From positions 310,001 through 374,000 of the forward strand of contig NZ_FNSQ01000005.1 in the NCBI RefSeq assembly GCF_900105205.1: 64,000 nt of DNA, read 5' to 3'. Position 1 is the first letter of the stretch; each line of letters starts with the position of its first letter. The position numbers were made by a program, and so were the translations under genes. Of the stretch, positions 17,882 through 28,550 are shown one piece after another. The stretch is from Microbacterium hydrocarbonoxydans (GTDB lineage: Bacteria > Actinomycetota > Actinomycetes > Actinomycetales > Microbacteriaceae). Below the pieces are notes generated by a model. It had not been told where the DNA came from, ran no database searches, and worked only from the letters and a program-made list of their open reading frames with translations.

Positions 17882-19225
17882 ATGACGAACGGAGACGCTG
17901 TGGTCGCGTCGTGGCAGGGGTCACGTGAGGGCCTTCCCGAGGCCTCTCGTCTGCTGATCGAGCGTGCACACGAAGAGCTCATCGCCGGCAACCTCGACGA
18001 TCACCGGCTTCAGCAGGTCCGTCCGCTCGTGCGCGAATCGTGGGAGCGTTCGTGGCGAGGGCGGGTCGGCCCCGAGGGATCCCCGCAGATCGAACTGGTG
18101 AGCGAGGAGCTCGAGGCGTATCGGCTCACGCATCCGCTCGCGTCCGCCATGGACATGATCCGCGCGCTCCTGCTGCCCGGAACGGGGGAGGAGTCCGGAG
18201 TCGTCGTCGCCGTGGGCGACCAGGCCGGTCGGCTGCTGTGGATCGAGGGCGACCGCAGGCTGCAGTCGCTCACCGAGGGGATGGGCTTCGTCGCGGGTGC
18301 GAACTGGGCGGAGGATGCCGTGGGCACCACCGCCCCCGGCACCGCGCTGACTCTCGGTCAGACGGTGCAGATCCGCGGCGCCGAGCACTACAACAGGCTC
18401 GTGCATCCGTGGTCGTGCACCGCGGCTCCCGTGCGCGACCCCGAGACCCAGCGCGTGCTGGGAGTCATCGACATCACGGGAGGGGCCGAGGTCGTCTCGA
18501 CGCAGGCGCGACTGCTGGTCGACGCCACCGCGCGTGCGGTCGAGGGCGAGCTGATGGTCTCGCGCCTGCGGGCTCGCAGCGAGGCGCGGCGGCCGGTCAC
18601 GATCTCCTCGCGCCCGAAGCCGACGACCAGGGCGACGCTGCACGTGCTGGGCCGCGACAGGGCGCGTCTGGAGAGCGAGACCGAGCTGGAGGAGTCGATG
18701 ATCGAGCTCAGCGCTCGTCACGCCGCGATCCTCCTGATGCTGGCCGTGCACCGGCAGGGTCTCTCGGCCGAGAGGCTGAGCGAACTGGTCTACGGTGCCG
18801 GTGCGTCCGCCGACACTCTGCGACCCGAGATGGTGCGCCTTCGCAAGGTGCTCGAGAAGCACGCGCCGAGCCTCGTTCCGGAGTCGCGGCCGTATCGCCT
18901 GCCGGTCGCGCTCGAGACCGACGCGCACGACGTGCTGTCGCTGCTCGACCGGGGTGCCCATCGGGTCGCGCTCACCGCGTACCGGGGTCCGGTCCTGCCG
19001 GAGTCGACCTCACCCGGTGTCGAGGACTTCCGCGAATCGGTCAGGGCCGCGCTGCGCGAGGCGATGCTCTCGGAAGCCAGCCTGGACGTGCTGCTCGCCT
19101 ACGCCGACATCCCGGAAGGACAGCGGGATGCCGCGGCGCTGCGACTCGCTCTGGAGATGCTGCCGGCGCGCTCGCCGAAAAGGGCGGGGCTCGTCGCCCG
19201 CATCGAGCGGCTCGAACAGGACTGA
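17882..19225 (+). CDS. GAF domain transcriptional regulator
   Basis: 447 residues. An N-terminal helical region with [13 protein letters not shown] residues ([11 protein letters not shown] near 50) leads into a GAF sensor domain (about 90-210, with [20 protein letters not shown] and [12 protein letters not shown]). The C-terminal half contains a helix-turn-helix or winged-helix region around [21 protein letters not shown]. The front half resembles AcoR-type activators, but the AAA+ sigma-54 domain is absent. It lies 139 bases before an aldehyde dehydrogenase gene on the same strand and is the obvious candidate regulator of that operon. A TACACT box (17859-17864) may be its -10. Confidence 0.8.
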   Translation: MTNGDAVVASWQGSREGLPEASRLLIERAHEELIAGNLDDHRLQQVRPLVRESWERSWRGRVGPEGSPQIELVSEELEAYRLTHPLASAMDMIRALLLPGTGEESGVVVAVGDQAGRLLWIEGDRRLQSLTEGMGFVAGANWAEDAVGTTAPGTALTLGQTVQIRGAEHYNRLVHPWSCTAAPVRDPETQRVLGVIDITGGAEVVSTQARLLVDATARAVEGELMVSRLRARSEARRPVTISSRPKPTTRATLHVLGRDRARLESETELEESMIELSARHAAILLMLAVHRQGLSAERLSELVYGAGASADTLRPEMVRLRKVLEKHAPSLVPESRPYRLPVALETDAHDVLSLLDRGAHRVALTAYRGPVLPESTSPGVEDFRESVRAALREAMLSEASLDVLLAYADIPEGQRDAAALRLALEMLPARSPKRAGLVARIERLEQD

Positions 19226-19261
19226 ACCGACGGACGAGGCTCGCGGGGGAGCAGCAGGCAC

Positions 19262-19297
19262 CGCAACCATCCGCAACGGTGCGCACCGAGGCGCAAC
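19262..19297 (+). promoter_or_regulatory. phased hexamer array, candidate operator
   Basis: CGCAAC at 19262, CGCAAC at 19272, CGCACC at 19282 and CGCAAC at 19292: four hexamers exactly 10 bp apart, about 68-103 bases before the aldehyde dehydrogenase start and 36 bases after the regulator stop. The helical phasing suggests cooperative binding on one face of the DNA, most simply by the GAF regulator. Confidence 0.5.
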
Positions 19298-19364
19298 CCT
19301 GCCCGACCTACCTTCGAACCACAGCCGCGCAGCACCGACGCCGCGGCCCGTCGAAGGAGTCACG

Positions 19365-20930
<1,566 letters not shown>

Positions 20931-20939
20931 GCTCGACCT

Positions 20940-20973
20940 CCGGGCGGGCGCTGCACCGGCAGCGCCCGCCCGG
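20940..20973 (+). terminator. strong hairpin between ALDH and DUF779 genes
   Basis: A perfect 15-bp stem CCGGGCGGGCGCTGC (20940-20954) / GCAGCGCCCGCCCGG (20959-20973) with an ACCG loop, nine bases after the stop codon. No U-run follows. It may stabilise the upstream message or cut expression of the downstream gene. Confidence 0.65.
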
Positions 20974-21011
20974 AACCACGCGGCGGCTCCCCACACAGGA
21001 AGGCTCGGACC

Positions 21012-21416
21012 ATGGTCAGCATCGGCACCTATCAGCGGGTCGACGTGACGGATGCCGCAGCATCCCTCGTCCGCGACCTCACCGTGCAGCACGGACCTCT
21101 GATGTTCCATCAGTCGGGAGGATGCTGCGACGGCTCGTCGCCCATGTGCTATCCCGTCGGGATGTTCATCACCGGGCCGAGCGACGTGCTGCTCGGTGCC
21201 CTCGATGTGGGGCTCGACGCCGCGGTCGAGGTCTTCATGTCGGAATCGCAGTTCGAGTACTGGAAGTACACGCACCTGACCATCGACGTCGTGCCGGGTC
21301 GGGGTGCCGGCTTCTCGGTCGAGGGGCCCACGGGCATGCGGTTCCTGATCCGCTCCCGGATGCTGAACGATGCGGAGCTGGAGTACTTCGGGCTCGCGCC
21401 TTCGGCCGAGGGCTAG
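21012..21416 (+). CDS. DUF779 domain-containing protein
   Basis: 134 residues. The family hallmark HQSGGCCDGSSPMCYP, with three conserved cysteines, is at about 37-52, followed by EVFMSESQFEYWKYTHLTIDV. DUF779 proteins are encoded next to ExaC-type aldehyde dehydrogenases in many bacteria; their function is unproven, and the Cys cluster suggests metal or redox chemistry. ATG 21012 has an AGGAAGG run upstream. The gene follows the hairpin at 20940-20973. Confidence 0.88.
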   Translation: MVSIGTYQRVDVTDAAASLVRDLTVQHGPLMFHQSGGCCDGSSPMCYPVGMFITGPSDVLLGALDVGLDAAVEVFMSESQFEYWKYTHLTIDVVPGRGAGFSVEGPTGMRFLIRSRMLNDAELEYFGLAPSAEG

Positions 21417-21423
21417 ACCCTCC

Positions 21424-22458
21424 TCAGTAGACCATCCCCATCGCCGCGCGCACCTCGTCGAGGGTCGTCTCCGCGATCGCGTTCGCGCGCGCATTCCCCT
21501 CCCGGATCACAGCTGCGGCGTCAGACATCGTGAGCGATGCACGCCGGGCCCGATGGTCTGCGAGGAACTCGTTCACGGCCTCTGTGGTGAGGCGCTTGAG
21601 CGCGCCGGCTCCTGCAGCGCCCACCTCGTCTGCGATCTCCTCCGGCGTGCGGTCGAGAACGACCGCAGCCGTCGCGAGCAACCCCGATACTCCGGGCCGG
21701 TTCGCGGGGTCGTATGTGATCGTGCGCTCCGAATCGGTGGGGGCGCGACGGATGGCGTCGGCGGTCTCGTCAGCCGTCATGCCGAGCGCGATGGCGTTCC
21801 CGTAGCTCTTCGACATCTTGCGCCCGTCGAGACCGGGGAGCTCGGGAGTGTCGGTGACGAGAGCGGCAGGCTCCGGGAACACGTCGCCGTATCGCTCGGT
21901 GAATCGACGCGCGATGGTGCGCGTCATCTCGACGTGCGGCAGGTTGTCCTTCCCCACCGGAACGAGGTTGCCCTTGCAGAACAGGATGTCGGCTGCTTGG
22001 TGGACGGGATATGTGAGTAACAGCCCGCTCAGCGATCGTCCGGATGCTGCCAGCTCCGCCTTGACCGTCGGGTTGCGGTGCAGTTCGGCCTCGGTGACCA
22101 GGCTCAGGAAGGGGAGGAGGAGCTGGTTGAGGGCCGGCACGGCCGAATGGGTGAAGACCGTGCTCGCTGCCGGGTCGAGCCCGGCGGCGAGGTAGTCGAG
22201 AACCGCGTCGTACACGTTGCCGCGCACGTCCCCGACGGAGTCGCGGTCGGTGATGACCTGGTAGTCGGCGAGGATGACGAACGTCTCGACACCGGCATCC
22301 TGCAGCCGGACGCGTTCGCGGATCGTGCCGAAGTAGTGCCCGAGGTGCAGTCGTCCGGTGGGGCGTTCCCCGGTGAGAACGCGGAATCTCTCGGGGTGCT
22401 GCTCGATCGCCTCGCGGAGAGCGGGCATGCGAGCGAGCGTTGCGGCGTACGAGTCCAT
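21424..22458 (-). CDS. trpS: tryptophanyl-tRNA synthetase
   Basis: 344 residues, a normal TrpRS length. The class I signatures are present: TGRLHLGH (34-41, HIGH box) and KMSKS (214-218), plus the Trp-pocket region around ILADYQVITDRDSVGDV. It charges tRNA-Trp. The ATG at 22458 begins MDSYAATLARMPALREAI, with AGGAGC upstream, and lies 85 bases after a leader peptide carrying two Trp codons. In Streptomyces, an auxiliary TrpRS is controlled by attenuation; whether another trpS exists in this genome cannot be seen here. Confidence 0.95.
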   Translation of the reverse strand: MDSYAATLARMPALREAIEQHPERFRVLTGERPTGRLHLGHYFGTIRERVRLQDAGVETFVILADYQVITDRDSVGDVRGNVYDAVLDYLAAGLDPAASTVFTHSAVPALNQLLLPFLSLVTEAELHRNPTVKAELAASGRSLSGLLLTYPVHQAADILFCKGNLVPVGKDNLPHVEMTRTIARRFTERYGDVFPEPAALVTDTPELPGLDGRKMSKSYGNAIALGMTADETADAIRRAPTDSERTITYDPANRPGVSGLLATAAVVLDRTPEEIADEVGAAGAGALKRLTTEAVNEFLADHRARRASLTMSDAAAVIREGNARANAIAETTLDEVRAAMGMVY

Positions 22459-22510
22459 GATCTGCTCCTGATTCGAAAGGAGCTGCACGGACGTGGTGCT
22501 GCGAACGGGT

Positions 22511-22563
22511 CGCGGGCTGCCGTGCAGCCCGCGCGAGAATGCGTTACGGCTGCTCCGGCAGCC
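22511..22563 (-). promoter_or_regulatory. trpS attenuator (alternative hairpins 1:2, 2:3, 3:4)
   Basis: In transcript order: segment 1 GGCTGC (22563-22558), segment 2 GCAGCC (22553-22548), segment 3 CGCGGGCTGC (22533-22524), segment 4 GCAGCCCGCG (22520-22511). Hairpin 1:2 has a CGGA loop. Hairpin 3:4 is a perfect 10-bp terminator-like stem with a three-base loop. Segment 2 can instead pair with GGCTGC of segment 3. Segment 1 overlaps the second Trp codon of the leader, so a ribosome stalled there would free segment 2 and block the 3:4 hairpin. Confidence 0.8.
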
Positions 22564-22588
22564 ACCACGACGAAACGGTGAAACGCAT
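22544..22588 (-). CDS. trpS leader peptide
   Basis: A 14-codon frame, ATG at 22588 to TAA at 22544, encoding MRFTVSSWWLPEQP with tandem Trp codons at positions 8-9. There is no Shine-Dalgarno sequence, but a TATCCT -10-like box (22595-22600 on the complement) ends six bases before the ATG, so the message may be leaderless. The two Trp codons sit at the 5' edge of the first attenuator segment, as expected for ribosome-stalling control by charged tRNA-Trp. Confidence 0.8.
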   Translation of the reverse strand: MRFTVSSWWLPEQP

Positions 22589-22781
22589 GGGTCGAGGATA
22601 GTGTCGTTCCGCGTTCGAAGCGAGTCCGGAGCGCACGCTGTGGCGGGGATCGTGACAGACGAGCGCCTGAGAACATGTGTTCCGGAATGCGATTCGGCGG
22701 AGCCGACAAGGAGCGCTCCGTCTTGTAGACTGTGTATGCAGGCCCGCCCCACTCTCGTGGATAAGCGGGTCTCGCTGTCTG

Positions 22782-23474
22782 TCAGGCCATGTCGATCGGA
22801 TCCCCGAGCGGATTCAAATGTCTGAGGTAGTCGCCGTACCAGGTCCACGCGAACTCATTGCCCGCGTGAGGGTTCAGGTGAGTAAACCCGGACCAGGCGA
22901 CGATGTCCGCGATCTGAGTCCATTGAGACCGTCGAGAACTGTGGAACATCGGATCCTCGATGATCCGACGCGTGGAAAGGCTCAATGCCCGGTGCGCGCT
23001 GTAGTAGATGGGATCAGTTCCATCCCCGTCCATCCCGACGATCCCGAAGTCGTGCGAAGCGTGCAATTGCGAATCCCACAGGGCGACAAGGGATGAGTAC
23101 ACAGCTTCACGGTCTTGATTGATCGCCTTGTTTCGAAGGGGCGACCGCTTGAAACACACACCGATCTCGATGTGCGGGCAATCGCGCACCGCTTCGAGAC
23201 ATCGCAATGCAACCTCGCGTCCGAAGGGCTTCCAGAGAGTCACACCATTCCTCACGAAGCGAGAAGGTGGTGTCGAGGAGACACGGCCGCGGCCGTTGAC
23301 GAGCGCAGTCGTGTGCAGTTCCTCTGATGTCGGAATTCCGTAGTCCGCGACAAGTCTCTTGCGAAACGTCAGCCAGTACGCGAGCACGGCGTCCCAGCGT
23401 GCGACCGCGAGCTCGATCCATCCGTAGACGATCCATCCGTCGTCGAGATTGCCAGAATCGTCCGCGTAGAACAT
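22782..23474 (-). CDS. DUF3800 domain-containing protein
   Basis: 230 residues from ATG 23474, where the protein begins MFYADDSGNLDDGWIVYG, the usual DUF3800 N-terminus with its conserved acidic pair. Near the end, TQIADIVAWSGF matches the family's QxADxxA box. The fold is RNase H-like with conserved acidic residues, which suggests a nuclease, but no activity is established. An upstream GTG (23609), overlapping the ABC gene stop, would add 45 residues. Base composition is visibly lower in G+C than the flanking genes, suggesting recent acquisition. A small hairpin (CCCGC/GCGGG around 22750-22770) lies after its end. Confidence 0.78.
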   Translation of the reverse strand: MFYADDSGNLDDGWIVYGWIELAVARWDAVLAYWLTFRKRLVADYGIPTSEELHTTALVNGRGRVSSTPPSRFVRNGVTLWKPFGREVALRCLEAVRDCPHIEIGVCFKRSPLRNKAINQDREAVYSSLVALWDSQLHASHDFGIVGMDGDGTDPIYYSAHRALSLSTRRIIEDPMFHSSRRSQWTQIADIVAWSGFTHLNPHAGNEFAWTWYGDYLRHLNPLGDPIDMA

Positions 23475-23609
23475 GTGTGAAATCGGTCCCGCCACCCGGA
23501 AACCGTATCTGCGTGCCCCGGGCGATCGAGCGGCCAGCGAGAGCTGGTGGACGGAATACCGGAACTGGATTTCAGATCCATCGTCGCGAAACGAAAGGCT
23601 GAACGGCAC

Positions 23610-24361
<752 letters not shown>

Positions 24362-24365
<4 letters not shown>

Positions 24366-25159
24366 GCGCCGTCCTCCTTCGCATCGAGGTACGCGTCGAG
24401 CGCGCGGGCACTGTCGACCAGCATCCGCGTGTACGGTTCCGCCGGATGCTGCAGCACCTCGGTGACCGCCCCCTCCTCGACGACCACCCCGTCGCGCAGT
24501 ACGACGATCCGATCGACCATGCGCGAGACGACAGCGAGGTCGTGGCTGATGAACAGCAGCGCCATGCCGCGGTCGGCGACGAGTCGTTCGAGCAGCGCGA
24601 GCACGGCATCCTGCACCGTCACATCGAGCGCGGTGGTGGGCTCGTCCGCGATGAGCAGCTGCGGCCGGGCGGCGAGAGCGATCGCGATCGCCACACGCTG
24701 GCGTTGACCGCCCGAGAGCTCGTGCGGGTAGGCGCGGGCGATCCGCGGGTCGGACAGCGCCACCTCGTCGAGCGCCGCTGCGACGGCCGAGCGCAGCTCC
24801 GCGCCGCGCAGGCCGAGATGACGACGAAGCGGCTCGGCGATCTGCCGACCCACCCGCATCAGCGGGTCGAGCGCCGTGAGCGGCTCCTGGAACACGACCT
24901 GGGCGACCGGTCCGCGCAACGGCCTCAGGTCGGCATCCCGCGCACCGACGACCTGATGCCCGTCGAGCAGCACGGAGCCGGACGGCACGAGAGAATCCGG
25001 CAGCAGACCGGTGACCGCGAGCGAGGTGAGCGACTTGCCCGACCCGGACTCGCCGATCAGCCCCAGGCGCTCGCCGGCCTGCAGAGTGAACGAGACATCG
25101 CGCACGAGAGCCCCGGATCCGGAGCGCACGGTGAGGCCTGAGACGTCGAGCATGCTCAT
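24362..25159 (-). CDS. peptide/nickel ABC transporter ATP-binding protein (DppD-like)
   Basis: 265 residues. Walker A GESGSGKS, Q-loop VVFQEPLTALDPLMRVG, signature LSGGQRQR and Walker B LLIADEPTTALD are all intact. The start ATG 25159 has GGAGGAG upstream and overlaps the permease stop by four bases (ATGA). It powers import together with the other ATPase and the two permeases of this operon. Confidence 0.92.
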
Positions 25160-26016
25160 CGGCTCCTCCTGCGGGTGGGGTCGGCGAGATCTCGCAGACC
25201 GTCGGCGAGGAAGTTGACTCCGAGCACGAGCGCGATGATCGCGATCCCGGGGGCGATCGCTCCGACGGGTGCCACCAGCACGGTGCCCTGCGCCTCCTGC
25301 AGCATCCGCCCCCACGAGGCGTTGGGCGGGGGAGCGCCGAGTCCGAGGTACGACAGGCTTGCCTCCGCGAGCACGGCCGCGCCGAACTGCAGCGCGAGGC
25401 TGACGGCGAGGGTCGGGGCGATGTTCGGCAGCACGTGCTGCGCGATGATCCCCAGTACCGAGGTCCCGCTCGTGCGTGCGGCGGTGATGTACTGCTCCTG
25501 CAGCACGCGGCGCGACAGGATCCGGGTGAGACGCGCGACGACCGCCGACATCGCCAGTCCGATCGCGAGCACGGCCGACCACAGCGATGCTCCCTGCACC
25601 GCGACGACGAGCATCGCGAGCAGAAGTACAGGGAACGCGATCACGACGTCGAGTCCGGCGGAGAGCGTGTCATCGACCCAGGGGCGCGAGAAGGCGGCGA
25701 TCAGACCGATGATCACGCCGAGCACGGCGGCGATCGCCACCGAGCAGATGCCGACGATCAAGGCGATCCGGGCACCCCACATGAGCTGCGAGAGCAGGTC
25801 GCGGCCGAGTCGATCGGTGCCGAGCAGGTGCAGCGCACTCGGCCCCTCGAGGCGACTTCCGCTCGTGTCGGCGAGCGGGTAGGGCAGCCAGAACAGCGAC
25901 ACCAGCGCGATGAGCGCGATGATGCCGGTGAGCACGAGCCCGATCAGCAGGGTCGCCTTCGGCCGCCTCCGCACAGGGACGGATCCGGTGATCAGCTGCT
26001 CGGCGACGCGGCTCAT
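25156..26016 (-). CDS. peptide/nickel ABC transporter permease (DppC-like)
   Basis: 286 residues with about six transmembrane helices. It has the N-terminal hallmark LLGTDRLGRDLLSQLMWGAR and the cytoplasmic EAA-type loop AARTSGTSVLGIIAQHVLPN that contacts the ATPases. The ATG overlaps the DppB-like stop by four bases. It forms the membrane channel with the next gene product. Confidence 0.92.
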   Translation of the reverse strand: MSRVAEQLITGSVPVRRRPKATLLIGLVLTGIIALIALVSLFWLPYPLADTSGSRLEGPSALHLLGTDRLGRDLLSQLMWGARIALIVGICSVAIAAVLGVIIGLIAAFSRPWVDDTLSAGLDVVIAFPVLLLAMLVVAVQGASLWSAVLAIGLAMSAVVARLTRILSRRVLQEQYITAARTSGTSVLGIIAQHVLPNIAPTLAVSLALQFGAAVLAEASLSYLGLGAPPPNASWGRMLQEAQGTVLVAPVGAIAPGIAIIALVLGVNFLADGLRDLADPTRRRSR

Positions 26017-26975
26017 CGATTGCCCGAGACGCTCGTGCGCAGACGCGGATCGATCAGGCGCTGCACGATGTCGGCGGCGAACCCGACGAGCAGCACGAAG
26101 AGGGTGCTGACGACGAGGACGCCCTGGATGACCTGGAAGTCGTGCTGTTCGATGGCCGACAGCAGCAGGCTGCCGAGGCCGGGAAGTGTGAAGACGCTCT
26201 CGACGACGACGGCCCCGAGCAGAGTGGTGGACAGCTCGATGCCGAGGATCGCGACGACCGGCACCGAGCCGTTGCGCACGCCGTGACGCAGCAGCGCCTC
26301 GGACATGCCCGACCCGCCGGCGCGCGCGGTGCGGAGGTAATCGCTGCCGATCACATCGAGGGTGGCGGAGCGCACGTAGCGGCTGAGAGACGCACTCATC
26401 ACGATCACGATCGTCGTCACCGGCAGGGCGAGAGAGCGCAGCGCGTCGGCCGGATCCTCCCAGTCGTCTCGCGGGAATCCGCCCGACGGCAGCAGGCCGA
26501 GGCCGAGGGCGAACACCCACACCAGCACCACGCCGACCCAGAAGACCGGCACGGCCACGCCCAACTGAGCGAAGCCCGAGAGCGCGATGCCGTACCAGCG
26601 ATCGGACTTCACGGCGGCGGTGATGCCGATCACCAGGGACACGAGCAGGGCGACCGTGAACGCGATGAGCGTGAGTGGAAGGGTCACGGCGAGGCGATCG
26701 GCGATGTCGGGACCGACGGGACGCGAGCTCAGGAACGACTCACCGAGGTCGAAGCGCAGCAGCTGACCGGCCCACGTCGTGAACTGCTGCAGGAGGGGCT
26801 GATCCGAGCCGACCTGTGCGCGGGCGGCGGCGATCTGCTCGGGCGTCGCGTTCACCGAGAGCAGGGCGTTCGCCGGGTCGCCGGGAAGCAGCCGCAGCAG
26901 CACGAAGATCGCGATCATCGCCACGAGGAGCGAGACCACGAGGAACGCGAGGCGGCGCAGCAGGTAGGCGAGCAT
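26013..26975 (-). CDS. peptide/nickel ABC transporter permease (DppB-like)
   Basis: 320 residues with the DppB layout: MLAYLLRRLAFLVVSLLVAMIAIFVL as first helix, RLLPGDPANALL just after it, and the EAA loop LRTARAGGSGMSEALLRHGVRNG. It follows the binding-protein gene by 53 bases, within which a strong hairpin (26993-27023) is found. That hairpin may lower permease expression relative to the binding protein. Confidence 0.92.
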   Translation of the reverse strand: MLAYLLRRLAFLVVSLLVAMIAIFVLLRLLPGDPANALLSVNATPEQIAAARAQVGSDQPLLQQFTTWAGQLLRFDLGESFLSSRPVGPDIADRLAVTLPLTLIAFTVALLVSLVIGITAAVKSDRWYGIALSGFAQLGVAVPVFWVGVVLVWVFALGLGLLPSGGFPRDDWEDPADALRSLALPVTTIVIVMSASLSRYVRSATLDVIGSDYLRTARAGGSGMSEALLRHGVRNGSVPVVAILGIELSTTLLGAVVVESVFTLPGLGSLLLSAIEQHDFQVIQGVLVVSTLFVLLVGFAADIVQRLIDPRLRTSVSGNR

Positions 26976-26992
26976 GGCTTCTCAGGATGAAA

Positions 26993-27023
26993 GAGGGGGA
27001 TGCCGACGCGCGGCATCCCCCTC
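26993..27023 (-). terminator. intra-operon hairpin (GGATGCC inverted pair)
   Basis: GAGGGGGATGCCG (26993-27005) and CGGCATCCCCCTC (27011-27023) form a perfect 13-bp stem with a five-base loop, six bases after the binding-protein stop. Its stem contains the word GGATGCC that is frequent across the window. Expected role: partial termination or mRNA 3' protection. Confidence 0.7.
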
Positions 27024-27028
27024 GCGCG

Positions 27029-28522
27029 TCAGGACTTGACGATGTCGTAGGCGAAGAACTGGGAGTTCAGGCCGTTGACGGGGTAACCGCTGAGGTCGCT
27101 CGAGGCGACCACGATCTGCGGGTACAGGTACAACCATACGCTCGCGGCATCCTCGGCGATCTTCTCGTTGACCTGCTTCAGCAGTGCCGTCTGCTCGTCG
27201 GTCGTGGCGGCCTGCTCGGCCTCGGCGACCCACTTCTGCACGTCGGCGTCGTCGTAGCCCCAGTAGAAGTCGGGGTTGCCGTACCAGACCACGTCACGGT
27301 CGTTCACGTGCTCTTGCAGTGTGGCCTGGAAGTCCTGCTCCTTGAACACCTTCGTGTACCACTCGTCGGCGCTGATCGTGTTGATCTCGACCGTGATGCC
27401 GACCTCGGCCAGCTGCGACTGCAGGAACTCCGCGACGGCGGGGTGCGGGTCGTAGCTCGGGGTGTCGAGCGTGAAGGTGAAGCCGTCGGCGTAGCCGGCC
27501 TCGGCGAGCAGATCCTTCGAGAGGTCGACGTCGTACGGGTTCACCTCGGTGAGGTCCTCGTACCAGGGGTCGGTCGGCGGCACCATCGATCCGATGAGCG
27601 TGCCGTAGTCGCCCCAGATCGACTCGAGGAGCTTCTGGGTGTCGATGGCGGAGTAGATCGCCTTGCGCACCTTGGCGTCGTCGAACGGCGCGACGCGGTC
27701 GTTGAACGCGAGCAGCTCCTTCGTGGTCGAGGTGCCCTCGCTCACGACGTAGTCGTCGGAGTCGAACTGCGAGAGCGAGTCGGGGCTCTGCACGCTGGTG
27801 ATGACGTCGATCTCGCCCGTGAGCAGGGCGTTGTTCTCGGCCGTCGCGTCGGTGAAGTACGTGTAGACGACCTCGCCGTTCTTGGCCGGCTCGCCCCAGT
27901 AGTCGTCCCAGCGCTCGAGGGTCAGGGTCGACCCCTTCTTCCACTCGTCGAGCGTGTAGGGGCCGGTTCCGTCCTCCGACTCGGTGATGTCGCCCGCCTC
28001 GTCGTTCACGATCCAGACGTAGCTGAGGTTGTAGAGGAACGAGATCGATCGCTGCGAGAGCGTGAACACGACGGTCTGGTCGTCGGGGGTCGCGATGTCG
28101 GCGATGACCTCGAAGCTCGACTTGCGGGCCGACACCGAGTCCTCGGCCGTCACGGCCTCGATGCTCGACTTGACGTCGGCGGAGGTGAGCGGGTCGCCGG
28201 AGTGGAACGTCACATCGTCGCGCAGCGTCACGGTGTACGTGAGTCCGTCGTCCGAGACCTCGGCGTCCGCGGCGAGGAGCGGCTCGACCTCGCCGTCGTC
28301 GGTCAGCCGGTAGAGGCCTTCGTAGACGTTGCCGGTCAGCGCCTCGGTCACTCCCTGGCCGCCGCCCTGAGTGTTGCTCAGGTTGGTCGGCTCGTAGAGC
28401 GAGCCGATCAGGATGGTCGCGTCTTCGCTCGCGGCGTCGTCCGTGGCTCCCGACGCGCAGCCGGCCACGAGGGCGAGCGTGGCGACGGCGCCGAGCGCGC
28501 CGAGGATGCGGGTTCTTCTCAT
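27029..28522 (-). CDS. ABC transporter substrate-binding lipoprotein (SBP family 5)
   Basis: 497 residues. A lipoprotein signal with Cys22 in LVAGC anchors it to the membrane's outer face. The mature part has family 5 (oligopeptide/nickel) features such as LADDVTFHSG-type sequence (LRDDVTFHSGDPLTSADV) and VRKAIYSAIDTQKLL. It captures a peptide, opine or similar solute for the importer encoded downstream. The ligand is not deducible. It is transcribed after the DUF1684 gene with a 28-base gap. Confidence 0.9.
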   Translation of the reverse strand: MRRTRILGALGAVATLALVAGCASGATDDAASEDATILIGSLYEPTNLSNTQGGGQGVTEALTGNVYEGLYRLTDDGEVEPLLAADAEVSDDGLTYTVTLRDDVTFHSGDPLTSADVKSSIEAVTAEDSVSARKSSFEVIADIATPDDQTVVFTLSQRSISFLYNLSYVWIVNDEAGDITESEDGTGPYTLDEWKKGSTLTLERWDDYWGEPAKNGEVVYTYFTDATAENNALLTGEIDVITSVQSPDSLSQFDSDDYVVSEGTSTTKELLAFNDRVAPFDDAKVRKAIYSAIDTQKLLESIWGDYGTLIGSMVPPTDPWYEDLTEVNPYDVDLSKDLLAEAGYADGFTFTLDTPSYDPHPAVAEFLQSQLAEVGITVEINTISADEWYTKVFKEQDFQATLQEHVNDRDVVWYGNPDFYWGYDDADVQKWVAEAEQAATTDEQTALLKQVNEKIAEDAASVWLYLYPQIVVASSDLSGYPVNGLNSQFFAYDIVKS

Positions 28523-28550
28523 GAGTACTCCAGGGTGAGAGTGCGCGGCG

